Below, piece by piece: positions 1 to 7,582 of a stretch of 64,000 bases of DNA; within the stretch, counting starts at the first letter, position 1; each line of letters starts with the position of its first letter. The notes beneath the pieces are model-generated. The model searched no databases. It was not told the origin of the DNA and saw nothing but the letters and a program-made list of their open reading frames with translations. The stretch spans positions 16,197 through 80,196 of the forward strand of contig NZ_FOXO01000020.1 in NCBI RefSeq assembly GCF_900115735.1, in the 5' to 3' direction. The position numbers and the translations under genes are program-made. The DNA is from Butyrivibrio proteoclasticus (GTDB taxonomy: Bacteria > Bacillota > Clostridia > Lachnospirales > Lachnospiraceae).

Positions 1-2
1 CT

Positions 3-512
3 GTTGAAAGAGCTTATGATATGCTTGAAAATCCTTTTAAGAATGTTGGACGCAATGATCCGTGTCCATGTGGCAGTGGGAAAAAATACAAAAAGTGTCA
101 TTATCTAATAGCTAGTACATTTGAAAATAAAGATAACGGCATTGAGAAAAATAAAGACAGAGATAAGCATCTAAAGTATTACCCCAGGCTTTCCTTTAAT
201 CCTGAAACCATGGAGGATAGAGCGGATTTTGTACGTGATGAAGGCAGGCTCTATCTTGAAGACCTTTATGATAGGGAAAGCATATCTATAGATTATTATG
301 TCTATCTTGCATTTAAACAGGATAACAAAGCGACTTTTGATATGAGAAGTGCTGAAGAGAAGAAACAGCACGAAGTGATAAAGAAAGCGTATCTTAAACG
401 TGCAAGGGAACTCTATGATAAAAAGGTCATAAAAGATAACATCGCTGATACAGAAGAGTTTGATAAAAAGTATTCTATTCACTATATGGTAGATGAATGG
501 ATAAATAATTAA
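3..512 (+). CDS. SEC-C motif protein (5' end outside window)
   Basis: The first ATG is at 21, but the frame stays open leftward to base 3, so the true start probably lies upstream of the window. The visible N-terminal part contains a SEC-C zinc motif ([16 protein letters not shown], about residues 13-28 from the ATG), like the C-terminal tail of SecA at 21430-21490. The rest is charged and rich in Lys, Asp and Tyr, with no recognised domain. SEC-C motifs bind zinc and occur in many proteins unrelated to secretion, so no function is assigned. It precedes the ABC-2-like gene with a gap of about 50 bases. Confidence 0.6.
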   Translation, partial: VERAYDMLENPFKNVGRNDPCPCGSGKKYKKCHYLIASTFENKDNGIEKNKDRDKHLKYYPRLSFNPETMEDRADFVRDEGRLYLEDLYDRESISIDYYVYLAFKQDNKATFDMRSAEEKKQHEVIKKAYLKRARELYDKKVIKDNIADTEEFDKKYSIHYMVDEWINN

Positions 513-609
513 GACAAACGATATTAAGTAGAGATTATTTGAAAGGAAGGAACAAACATATAATGTATCCCTTTATCGCTATTATCCCGAATTCGGGATA
601 ATTCAGATA

Positions 610-1587
610 ATGGATGAGAATTTCTTTACAGAGATGAGAGAGTCTGCTGATCAGGAAGAATCAGGGTTATGGTATTCTGCGACACTATATGCAAGGAGAG
701 TATTTAGATATAATGAGTCACAGTCTCTTCTTCATAGCTCAGAGGAACAAGAAAAATGGACAGAAGATATATTTTATGAGACTAGAAAACGAGTTATAGA
801 TGAGTTTGCAGATGCATTCTATCTGACGAGAAAAGAGCGGGAATATTGGGATGAAATGGAAGAAATCAATCCGAAACCGTTTATCTACCGCAGCACAACT
901 GATGTTCAGAACCTCCGAGACACCTATCAGTTTACCATGACTATAACCTGTTTGCTGATAGCTGTGTTTTTATCCGGAAGCTTTGCGGGGGAAAGTGAAG
1001 ATAAAACAGATGCACTTATCTATTCCAGTAAATATGGACATAAATATGCAGTGGCTACAAAACTGATGGCCGGATGTACATTTTCACTTGTAATAGGATT
1101 TATGATGTTCCTCATGACTCATATCCCGGTTGCAATATTCAGTGGACTCCATGGTCTTGATGCGCCATGGTATATGGTCATGCCTTTCTCGGTGATGTCT
1201 GTTAAGGCATGGCAGATGCTACTTTTGCATACAGTGGTGTATATGCTAGGTTGTATACTCACCGGACTCCTGGTAATGATGTTGTCACTGTTGCTTGACA
1301 AATCTATGGCAGCTGCGGGAATGGTTTTTACCGTTATAGTATGTGATCTTTTGGGAAGTGTACCAACACATATGCGTGTGTTGAGCCAGATATGTTATCT
1401 GACTCCAATTTCTGTATTGCTAAATTCTAATGTTCCGGATATGCGCTTAACTAAGCTGTTTGGGACATATTTGATATCATTTCAGACAGGATCGTTATTA
1501 TATTTGCTATGTGGATTGCTTTTGGTTATCGTAACTGTTAGGATCTTTCGAAGAAGATACTGTTGGAAGAATGATTCAGGCAGCTGA
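610..1587 (+). CDS. ABC-2-like transporter permease, N-terminally short
   Basis: A soluble N-terminal stretch of about 100 residues is followed by about six hydrophobic segments (roughly residues 106-125, 150-175, 198-230, 235-255, 265-285 and 295-315), the pattern of ABC-2 type permeases after their first extracytoplasmic domain. The usual N-terminal membrane helix is missing. No good ribosome binding site precedes the ATG at 610. Instead GAAAGGAAGG stands before an ATG at 563 in another frame, which reads MYPFIAIIPNSG and stops. A frameshift between 563 and 610 that removed the first helix is therefore plausible. No partner ATPase is in the window. Confidence 0.5.
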   Translation: MDENFFTEMRESADQEESGLWYSATLYARRVFRYNESQSLLHSSEEQEKWTEDIFYETRKRVIDEFADAFYLTRKEREYWDEMEEINPKPFIYRSTTDVQNLRDTYQFTMTITCLLIAVFLSGSFAGESEDKTDALIYSSKYGHKYAVATKLMAGCTFSLVIGFMMFLMTHIPVAIFSGLHGLDAPWYMVMPFSVMSVKAWQMLLLHTVVYMLGCILTGLLVMMLSLLLDKSMAAAGMVFTVIVCDLLGSVPTHMRVLSQICYLTPISVLLNSNVPDMRLTKLFGTYLISFQTGSLLYLLCGLLLVIVTVRIFRRRYCWKNDSGS

Positions 1588-1610
1588 ATGGGGAATTCTG
1601 AGGCATCATA

Positions 1611-1668
1611 AAAGTTCAATCACGGTCGCCGGCAGTAAGAGAGAAGCAGTGATGCTTCTCTTTTTTGC
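1611..1668 (+). terminator. Repeat unit A plus Rho-independent terminator
   Basis: Bases 1611-1638 match 3468-3495 at 24 of 28 positions. They are followed by a hairpin (GAGAAGCA, loop gtga, TGCTTCTC) and a T run. The hairpin should end transcription of the permease-like gene and may also work on the opposite strand for the convergent XRE gene. The shared 28-base part contains GTTCRATC, which resembles a tRNA T-loop but lacks a matching stem. Confidence 0.6.
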
Positions 1669-1670
1669 GT

Positions 1671-2012
1671 TCATTTATTTTGCTGAGTCAGTTTATTAAA
1701 GCATTCTAATAACCTTTTTTCTAAGGATTTATCCTTCTGGAGAGAGTTTACAAATGAAAAGAGTTCTGGGTCTTCAGATGAAGAAATTGTTATTACATTG
1801 GGAGATGGATCATCTGTTAAGCCATAAAGATAGTCAGAAGTAGTGTTAAACGTTGATGCTATGAAACACACAGTTTGGAATGATGGCTCCCTTTGCCCAT
1901 TTTCATAACGCCCGTAACCCATTGCGGACATGTTGAGTTTTCTTGCTGCTTCAGCTTTGTTCATACCTAATTGTTCACGAATTTTGATCATTCTTTCAGC
2001 TTTGAATTTCAT
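1671..2012 (-). CDS. XRE-family transcriptional regulator
   Basis: A 113-residue protein whose N-terminal half is a classic Cro/C1-type helix-turn-helix: IREQLGMNKAEAARKLNM followed by GRYENGQREPSFQTVCFIASTFNTTSDYL. The C-terminal 40 residues (SSSEDPELFSFVNSLQ...) resemble the short tail of stand-alone Firmicutes XRE repressors. It is transcribed away from the gene at 2118. The shared intergenic region carries two copies of an AACC-N3-GGTT palindrome, which is the expected autoregulatory operator. The target gene is most likely the divergent 2118-2489 gene. Confidence 0.85.
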   Translation of the reverse strand: MKFKAERMIKIREQLGMNKAEAARKLNMSAMGYGRYENGQREPSFQTVCFIASTFNTTSDYLYGLTDDPSPNVITISSSEDPELFSFVNSLQKDKSLEKRLLECFNKLTQQNK

Positions 2013-2039
2013 ATGTACCTCATTACACTATTGGCAAGT

Positions 2040-2077
2040 AACCAATGGTTATGTATTATACAATAACCGATGGTTAT
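2040..2077. promoter_or_regulatory. Paired operator, AACCAATGGTT / AACCGATGGTT
   Basis: Two 11-bp palindromes, 2040-2050 and 2065-2075, lie 25 bp apart centre to centre in the divergent promoter region between the XRE gene and the 2118 gene. Both fit AACC-N3-GGTT. Their spacing is close to 2.5 helical turns, and TATA-rich -10-like sequence lies between and beside them. Binding by the adjacent XRE protein is inferred. Confidence 0.65.
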
Positions 2078-2117
2078 ATTATAGCCTAAATTTTTCATTT
2101 ATCAAGGAGAAATAAAA

Positions 2118-2489
2118 ATGGGATGTTGGACGATTGTGGCAGGTGAACTAGAGATAATTCCTGCGCCAGATGAGACATTGATCAAGGAGTACATAAAGTT
2201 TTCAAATAGGGTCAATCCGTATGAAAAAATGGATGAAAACTTTCCAAATCCGTGGTTTTTTAATGAGGATAATCGATTAGAGTCGATAGCTGGTAAATTT
2301 GCCGAACCTTCTGTCTGGTATGACTACATAAAGAACTTTTTTGAGGCGCTAGGTTATAAACTGGTTGGTGAAAAGCAAATAGTGGGTGAATGTGACCCTG
2401 GAGTAAATTTCTGGGAATTGGATGATATTCAGTACAAGAAGTATAAAAAGTGGAAAGAGAGGATTCAGGATTATGAATTGGGAGCGTAA
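2118..2489 (+). CDS. Hypothetical protein, 123 aa
   Basis: Starts at an ATG with a strong site (AAGGAG, 7 bases upstream). The product is a small acidic, aromatic-rich soluble protein (MGCWTIVAGELEIIP at the N-terminus, then a stretch with FPNPWFF and a C-terminal YKKYKKWKERIQDY). No family is recognised and there is no membrane segment or signal peptide. It is divergent from the XRE repressor and downstream of its operators, so it is probably regulated by that repressor. This divergent layout is common in small phage-derived or toxin/immunity pairs, but nothing in the sequence proves such a role. Confidence 0.7.
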   Translation: MGCWTIVAGELEIIPAPDETLIKEYIKFSNRVNPYEKMDENFPNPWFFNEDNRLESIAGKFAEPSVWYDYIKNFFEALGYKLVGEKQIVGECDPGVNFWELDDIQYKKYKKWKERIQDYELGA

Positions 2490-2530
2490 AAATGTGCAAT
2501 GAATTTTCTATGAATTATCTTTTTATATTC

Positions 2531-2733
2531 TTGACTTAAGGTTTTGATTACAATACTATAATCTTAACAGCGGACACTTGAGGTTCGTTTGAACGTTGAA
2601 ATCAAAGAGGGTTCTGGAACGCTTTCTTTGATGGAGTTCTAGGTGGGTTCGATAAATAACCACAAACCAGATAGGATTATCCGAAAGAAAATTATCTAAA
2701 AGACCTTGTAGCCAAATACAAGGTCTTTATTTT
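2531..2733 (+). ncRNA. Structured leader RNA ending in a terminator, before the PBECR4-like gene
   Basis: A sigma-A-like promoter begins with TTGACT at 2531 (17-base spacer to TACTAT, or 20 to TATAAT). The transcript can fold into hairpin GGTTC/GAAC (2582-2594); a helix ATCAAAGA/TCTTTGAT (2601-2608 with 2625-2632) enclosing GGTTCTGGAAC; GTGGGTT/AACCAC (2644-2663); and AGATA/TATCT (2669-2697). It ends in a 12-bp Rho-independent terminator (AAAGACCTTGTA/TACAAGGTCTTT, 2699-2728, then T-rich). The next start codon is only 17 bases on, so expression of that gene depends on readthrough. No known RNA class is recognised. Confidence 0.55.
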
Positions 2734-2744
2734 TTGGAGATACA

Positions 2745-3359
2745 ATGGGAGTATTAGAATCTTTAAGTTCATATGACAAATTGCTAAATACGGAATATCT
2801 TATAAAAATAGGCCGTAAAGGAAAGGCTGGCGTTCTTTGTCTGGTTTTTGATAAGGTTGATTGGTTCCACACGATGGGATTGCATTATCTGAAGGATCTT
2901 GAATTCTTAAACGTACATGGAGCTCAAACAGAATCTTTATATGATGAAATCATCGCAGGAACCTATGAAAATGCTGACTTTAAAAAATCAAGGCATTATA
3001 CAGATGAAATGGAATCAAGGGTAGAACTTTTCGGACAGCTTGCGGACATAATAGAAAAGCTGGACAACCAAGAGTACAGCTTTTTTGGCTTTAGTAAAAA
3101 GAAGTGCCCTTGGACAAGTATCAATGCAGATTATCTGATAAACAATCATGAGAGATTTGAAAATCTTATGTTATATAAGAAAAGTGATAATTTGGCAGGA
3201 ATAATATTTATCAGTGAAATGTCTATCTTTTCTTCAGAGGCAAGCAAGAATGACTACACAGTTGGACAGACACAGTATACAGTTCTTAAGGTTGAAAAAC
3301 GCGACAAGGTTACAGGTACTGTGACACCTGTATTTACACATAGAAACTATAAAGAATAA
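2745..3359 (+). CDS. PBECR4-like nuclease-domain protein
   Basis: A 204-residue soluble protein. Its N-terminal part carries the pattern DKVDWFHTMGLHYLKDL (about residues 43-59), which resembles the FpHLxGLhKL signature of PBECR4, a barnase/EndoU/colicin E5/RelE-like nuclease fold first described in phage polyvalent proteins. The middle (INADYLINN...) and C-terminal strand region (YTVGQTQYTVLKVEKRD) also fit that layout. The start is set by GGAG at 2735. The position directly after an RNA leader plus terminator recalls type III toxin loci. Family assignment is from memory of the motif; RNase activity and toxin role are inferred. Confidence 0.55.
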   Translation: MGVLESLSSYDKLLNTEYLIKIGRKGKAGVLCLVFDKVDWFHTMGLHYLKDLEFLNVHGAQTESLYDEIIAGTYENADFKKSRHYTDEMESRVELFGQLADIIEKLDNQEYSFFGFSKKKCPWTSINADYLINNHERFENLMLYKKSDNLAGIIFISEMSIFSSEASKNDYTVGQTQYTVLKVEKRDKVTGTVTPVFTHRNYKE

Positions 3360-3467
3360 AGTAGTTTAAGTACATTTGATGTATATCCATAACTAGGTTC
3401 AAAAGTGGATTCAGAAAATAAAGTGAAACCGCCAGCCTCCTTTCCATCAATGTTTGCAAGACGCAGG

Positions 3468-3555
3468 AAAGTTCGATCCCGGTTGCCGACAGTAATGAGA
3501 TTGGCTGTAATCTTAGAGTTTATCTGAGTTTGCAGCCTCTTCCTTTTTTTGCTAA
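3468..3555 (+). repeat. Repeat unit B with downstream terminator-like hairpin
   Basis: Bases 3468-3495 are the second copy of the 28-base unit seen at 1611-1638 (four substitutions). Here the unit reads GTTCGATCCCGGT, closer to a tRNA T-arm. It is again followed by an imperfect hairpin (GAG..GGCTG with CAGCC..CTC) and a run of seven T. The two copies probably descend from one duplicated 3' end. Confidence 0.5.
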
Positions 3556-3594
3556 TATATTGGAAGAAGTTTGAAATACATGAGAGAGTTTTAG

Positions 3595-4023
3595 ATGAAG
3601 CTTAGAGCATTTGCTAAAAACTCAATATTGCTTCTTATATTGTTTACCATTGTAGTAGGTGGTATCTTTTTTGATGCCCATGAAAGCCTGAAATTATCAG
3701 ATTGGTTTGGCTATGGCGCAGCTGTTGAAGAGTCTCAGACATCCAGACCATTGAAAGCAAACTCTTATGTAAACTATAACATCACGCATATACTGTCAGC
3801 AGCAGAGATAAAGGATGTCAGTATTCTTGGTGAAGTAATTAAAAAACTTGAAAGAAGCTCATCAAATAAGAGAATTGTCATTCTGACACTGATTTTATGC
3901 TTCTTTCTGTCTATAGGCACTTTTTTTAAGTGCAATCTACCTTCAATCTTTCCTTGGACAAGTGTCATTTGTTCAAGGAACAACATCATGCTCTATATTC
4001 ATGAGCAGGATGGTCTAAAATAA
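3595..4023 (+). CDS. Small two-helix membrane protein
   Basis: A 142-residue protein with a hydrophobic N-terminal segment (residues 9-27) and a second one near residues 94-113 (IVILTLILCFFLSIGTFF). Between them lies a polar region rich in Ser and Asn. The final 30 residues contain three cysteines. No family is recognised. The AGAGAG upstream is a weak ribosome binding site. It sits at the head of a run of small membrane genes (4090, 4236, 4404) and may belong to the same degraded locus. Confidence 0.55.
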   Translation: MKLRAFAKNSILLLILFTIVVGGIFFDAHESLKLSDWFGYGAAVEESQTSRPLKANSYVNYNITHILSAAEIKDVSILGEVIKKLERSSSNKRIVILTLILCFFLSIGTFFKCNLPSIFPWTSVICSRNNIMLYIHEQDGLK

Positions 4024-4089
4024 TTAATTCCCAAAACAACTGAATAAAAAAGTATTTGCCATATTTAATTTGAAAAAGGAGATTTAGAA

Positions 4090-4239
4090 ATGGTTGCAGA
4101 TGCGATTGTTGTGATATGCACGGTCCTGGTGGTCGGTGCTGTTATTTGGGTGGTTATAGCCGAGCATAATGCGCCGGATTATGATGAAGGCGAAACAAAG
4201 GAAAAAAATGATAAGAAAGATTCGGAGGTTAGAAAATGA
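4090..4239 (+). CDS. Micro-membrane protein, 49 aa
   Basis: An ATG at 4090 follows AAAAAGGAG. The product has one membrane helix (ADAIVVICTVLVVGAVIWVVI, in two parts around residues 3-23) followed by a highly charged tail (EHNAPDYDEGETKEKNDKK). Its stop codon overlaps the next start (ATGA at 4236-4239), so the two micro-genes are translationally coupled. Such peptides often act as small subunits of membrane transporters, and the next real gene is a cation exchanger remnant. The function itself is unknown. Confidence 0.5.
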   Translation: MVADAIVVICTVLVVGAVIWVVIAEHNAPDYDEGETKEKNDKKDSEVRK

Positions 4240-4379
4240 ACAACTTTATAACATACATATTCATTATTTTTATGGTCATCTTTGGCGGTTTTTCTACATT
4301 ATATGTTGTAGTATCACTTCCGGTAACAATCATATATAAGATTTATAGAAAGATTAAATTCGGGGAGAAGATTCTATAA
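4236..4379 (+). CDS. Micro-membrane protein, 47 aa
   Basis: Starts inside the stop of the preceding micro-gene (ATGA overlap) and has its own GGAGG at 4224-4228. A single long hydrophobic stretch runs from about residue 4 to 36, and the basic C-terminus (YKIYRKIKFGEK) suggests the tail faces the cytoplasm. It ends 25 bases before the truncated exchanger gene at 4404. Coding status rests on the coupling, the ribosome binding site and the clean membrane topology. Confidence 0.5.
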   Translation: MNNFITYIFIIFMVIFGGFSTLYVVVSLPVTIIYKIYRKIKFGEKIL

Positions 4380-4403
4380 TATTATGAATGATGGAGAAAA
4401 AAG

Positions 4404-4743
4404 ATGATAAAGGATGTATTTATACTGCTGATTGGCTTTATTGCACTTATAAAAGGTGCTGATATATTTGTTAAAGGAAGTTCAGATGCAGCAAAGAACC
4501 TTAAAGTTCCTTCAGTAATAATTGGACTTACTATTGTTGCTCTTGGCACAAGTGCACCGGAACTGGCAGTAAGTGTCTCAGCTGCACTACAGGGATCCAA
4601 TGAAATTTCAGTGAGCAATGTTGTTGGTTCCAACATTTTTAGCGCTTATGTATTCGAGAACATCTAATAGGATAAACAGAATTGAAGGATGCTCATTGGT
4701 TCTGATATACTTGGTTTATATTGGATATGCCATTTGTAGATGA
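4404..4743 (+). pseudogene. K+-dependent Na+/Ca2+ exchanger (YrbG/CaCA type), internally deleted
   Basis: Residues 1-83 are the start of a CaCA-family exchanger, including the alpha-1 repeat GLTIVALGTSAPELAVSVSA and NVVGSNIF. The reading frame then ends after SAYVFENI. In the next frame (ATG 4648 to TGA 4741) the sequence reads NRINRIEG followed by a hydrophobic helix ending GYAICR, which looks like the C-terminus of the same family. The about 230 residues normally between these parts, including the alpha-2 repeat, are gone, so the gene is an inactive deletion product. Confidence 0.75.
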
Positions 4744-4828
4744 CAAGTGTAAGAGAAGAGTCAATATAGGGGCAGCATATTACTGCCCCTACATATGAAG
4801 GCTACATAATAGAGGAAGGTAGTGCTAA

Positions 4829-5662
4829 ATGAAGAAGAGGAAAGATTTGGTGTCTTACATATTTATCATTGTTGGTGCTTTAATGGCAAGTTTCTCGGTT
4901 GCTCTTATACTTCTTCCCAATGATGCTATTGATTATGGAACTGCCGGTGTGGCAATCATAATAAGCAAACTGACAGGTGCGCAATTATCAATCTGTGTTC
5001 TTTCTGTATTTATCCCTTTTATTATTGCGGGCTATGCATTTCTGGGCAAGGAGTTCACAATTAAGGCTGCTATTGGATCTGTTGTATATACTGTGGGGCT
5101 TGAATTTTTTGAGAATGTACCATTTGAGCTAAACACAGAGCATTTTTTAGCTGTAGCATTTGGAGGAGCTATTTTAGGTGCGGGATTGTCACTTATTCTT
5201 CGCAGTGGAGGCTGCATAGACGGATCGGAAATCCTTGCAAATATTGTAGTAAAGAAGTTATCTGATGTTACAGGCAGAAACTACAGTATGACGCCGGTAT
5301 TACTTGTTTTTAATGCATTGGTATACCTTACAGTTTTTGTGGAGATAGATATGACGGCAGCTCTTTTAAGCCTTTTGGTTTATGTTGTGGCAACTGTTGT
5401 AATAGACCATTATACAGATCACTTTGAAGCCATCAAGCAGGTTACGATCATCACGCAGGATCCAGACGGGATTATTAAAGACATAAAGGACAGACTTAAT
5501 AAGACCTGTACGATCATGGATACCAGAGGTGCTATTGCAGGAAATAATAATACACTGATCTGTTACATCAGTTATTTTGAGCTTCCTATAATGAAGGAGA
5601 TTATTTCAAGCCATTCAGGGAGTTTTAGCACTGTATCTACCATAGATGAAATATTGAGATAA
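4829..5662 (+). CDS. YitT family membrane protein
   Basis: A 277-residue protein with five to six membrane helices in residues 8-195 (the N-terminal YitT/DUF161 domain, with GTAGVAIIISKLTG and the signature SGGCIDGSEILANI). A cytoplasmic C-terminal DUF2179 domain follows (VTIITQDPDGIIKDIKDRLNKTCTIMDTRGAIAGNNNTLIC). Length and order are typical of the family; its substrate is unknown. AGGAAG at 4813-4818 serves the ATG. The stop is directly followed by the motif ATGGACCAC...CCGTCC and then by the target duplication of the composite mobile unit. Confidence 0.9.
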   Translation: MKKRKDLVSYIFIIVGALMASFSVALILLPNDAIDYGTAGVAIIISKLTGAQLSICVLSVFIPFIIAGYAFLGKEFTIKAAIGSVVYTVGLEFFENVPFELNTEHFLAVAFGGAILGAGLSLILRSGGCIDGSEILANIVVKKLSDVTGRNYSMTPVLLVFNALVYLTVFVEIDMTAALLSLLVYVVATVVIDHYTDHFEAIKQVTIITQDPDGIIKDIKDRLNKTCTIMDTRGAIAGNNNTLICYISYFELPIMKEIISSHSGSFSTVSTIDEILR

Positions 5663-5685
5663 ATGGACCACAAACTCCCCGTCCC

Positions 5686-5695
5686 CTAGGACCAC
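5686..5695. repeat. Target site duplication CTAGGACCAC (left copy)
   Basis: This 10-mer abuts the terminal CAATG of the left mobile arm and recurs exactly at 9781-9790, directly outside the terminal CATTG of the right arm. Ten to twelve bp is the usual duplication of IS231-like members of the IS4 group. Confidence 0.8.
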
Positions 5696-5728
5696 CAATG
5701 TCATTAAGATAAGAAAAACTGAATAAAT

Positions 5729-5769
5729 TTAGCAGATATGTGATGCGTGTGGCATATCTGCTATTTTTT
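5729..5769 (+). terminator. Terminator hairpin inside IS left end
   Basis: AGCAGATATG and CATATCTGCT form a 10-bp stem with a 12-base loop, followed by a run of T. It lies between the left inverted repeat and the transposase start. Confidence 0.7.
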
Positions 5770-5848
5770 TTGAAAAAAACACTTGACAAATTAATCAAAA
5801 AATGTGGCGAAGCCCTTGAAATATATACTTTTTAAGGAGGCGCCCCAT

Positions 5849-7165
5849 ATGCAATTTTCGGAAGAAGTTAAGGCTACTTTGTGGAGTTTAATTGATGAAA
5901 TGACTTTGGATTTAGGTAGGTTTACAGTAAATCCAGATACTGATTTTAAGAGGAAAAGAAAATGGGATTTTCAAACATTAATTAAATTTATCATTTCCAT
6001 GGAAAGCCAATCACTAAAAAATGAGCTTCATAAGTATTTTGGTTATACAACAGACTGTCCAACGAATGCTTCATTCAATCAAAGACGAGCTCAGATTAAA
6101 TCAGAAGCATTTCAATATCTCTTTCAAAAATTTACTGCAACCTATAATACAAAATCGAACCTTTATAAAGGATACCGATTACTGGCTTGCGATGGTTCTG
6201 ATATAAACATTGCTCATAATCCCAATGATGAGGAAACTTATTTTAAAGTTGGTACTGCAAAAGGTTTTAATCAGTTACACCTCAATGCAATGTTTGATTT
6301 ATTAGACCGAATATACACCGATGCTATAATTCAACCAGCGCGAAACGAAAATGAACATAAAGCTTTTTGCGATATGGTAGATAGATATGCTTCAAACGAT
6401 AAGACCATCTTTATAATCGACAGAGGTTATGAATCCTATAATAACCTTGCTCATGTGTTTGAAAAAGACGCATTTGTCTTGGTTAGAGCTAAAGATATCA
6501 ATAGCAGTGGGATTCTATCTGGATTAAAACATTTGTTGCCAAACAGGAATGAATTTGATGAGGAAATAGAGATAATCCTCACTCGAAAAGGCACAAATGA
6601 GGTGATTAATCATCCTGAAATATATAAATGTTTTCATAAAAAAAATAGCTTTGATTATATAGACATTGAAGATAATCCATTCTACAAAATGAAACTAAGA
6701 ATTTTAAGATTTCCAATTTCGGAAACAGAGTATGAGTGCATTATAACAAACATTTCTACAAAAGACTTTTCAACCAAGGAAATCAAGGGATTATATGCTA
6801 TGAGATGGGGAATTGAAACTTCATTCAGGGAACTTAAATATGCAGTAGGGTTAACTAGTTTTCATTCTAAAAAAAGAGAATACATTATTCAGGAAATATG
6901 GGCGCGCTTGCTTTTATATAATTTTTGCGAAGTAATTACAGCCCATGTGAGCATCCAAAAATGCACTGAGAAACATACATATCAAATAAACTACACATTT
7001 GCAATTCATGTATGCAGATATTTTATAAGTAAAATGGCGGAGAAATCTCCGCCAAATGTTGAAGCTCTAATAAGTAAAGAATTCTTACCTGTACGTCCTG
7101 GACGTCACGACCCTCGCAAAGTCGATCACAAGAAAGTAGTAAGTTTTCTCTACCGCGTAGCTTAA
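5849..7165 (+). CDS. IS4-family DDE transposase
   Basis: A 438-residue protein when started at the ATG at 5849, which has a strong AAGGAGG 8 bases upstream; an in-frame GTG at 5804 has none. The catalytic triad is visible: the first Asp in LLACDGSDINI, the second in FIIDRGYES, and the Glu in the Y-(2)-R-(3)-E-(6)-K block (YAMRWGIETSFRELK). The N-terminal region (FKRKRKWDFQTLIKFIISMESQSLKNEL) is typical of the IS4Sa/IS231 side of the family. The gene is intact, so the element may be active and could mobilise the related ends at 7562, 9474 and 9780. Confidence 0.92.
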   Translation: MQFSEEVKATLWSLIDEMTLDLGRFTVNPDTDFKRKRKWDFQTLIKFIISMESQSLKNELHKYFGYTTDCPTNASFNQRRAQIKSEAFQYLFQKFTATYNTKSNLYKGYRLLACDGSDINIAHNPNDEETYFKVGTAKGFNQLHLNAMFDLLDRIYTDAIIQPARNENEHKAFCDMVDRYASNDKTIFIIDRGYESYNNLAHVFEKDAFVLVRAKDINSSGILSGLKHLLPNRNEFDEEIEIILTRKGTNEVINHPEIYKCFHKKNSFDYIDIEDNPFYKMKLRILRFPISETEYECIITNISTKDFSTKEIKGLYAMRWGIETSFRELKYAVGLTSFHSKKREYIIQEIWARLLLYNFCEVITAHVSIQKCTEKHTYQINYTFAIHVCRYFISKMAEKSPPNVEALISKEFLPVRPGRHDPRKVDHKKVVSFLYRVA

Positions 7166-7313
7166 CAACAATGATACTATACTACCAAATTTGGCAGATG
7201 AAAACATCTGTCTATTTGTGCTGCACTAAAATCAAAATAAAATGTTATACTAATATACTTCTTGATAATTATTCGTTCAACACAGCCTTTTATCTATTAT
7301 CTTAATGACATTG

Positions 7314-7562
7314 GGTGCCAGTCCGACCGGGACGTAAATTCATAAGAATTATACGTCACCAGTCGGCTGAACCATTAACCTACCGATAAATCAACAAAAC
7401 AGAATACACTGAATAGTAGGCGGCCCCTGATGACCGTCTGTTTGCCTTTTTCAAAAATAGAATTTTTGACCGTAAACCCGAGAACTGGATATATTTTGTT
7501 TGGATTTATCATGGTTATAATAATATACTGTTATCAAGATTTATGCTATCTAAATGACATTG
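7314..7562. other. Non-coding stretch with a solitary IS-type right end
   Basis: No convincing gene. It contains an imperfect hairpin (CCGAC ... GTCGG around GACGTA/TACGTC, about 7323-7366). It ends in TATCTAAATGACATTG (7547-7562), an IS-type right end whose partner left end is not seen immediately upstream. It was probably left by an earlier related element into or beside which the IS inserted. Confidence 0.5.
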
Positions 7563-7582
7563 GGACGGGGTTGTTGGTCCAT

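Larger units (their letters stand above)
5696..7313 (+). mobile_element. IS4-family insertion sequence, complete
   Basis: 1618 bp with terminal inverted repeats: CAATGTCATTAAGATAA on the left and TTATCTTAATGACATTG on the right. It contains one transposase gene and a terminator hairpin just inside the left end (5729-5768), which shields the transposase from outside transcription as in IS231-like elements. The bases outside the right end (GGTGCCAGTC) do not match those outside the left end. Confidence 0.85.

Noticed and set aside
3455..3500. Possible tRNA gene because of GTTCGATCCCGGT
   Set aside because: No T stem, anticodon arm, D arm or acceptor pairing can be built upstream; only the loop-like word is present.
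7314..7400. Known riboswitch class in the hairpin-rich stretch after the IS
   Set aside because: Conserved cores of familiar riboswitches are absent and no gene follows on the plus strand.
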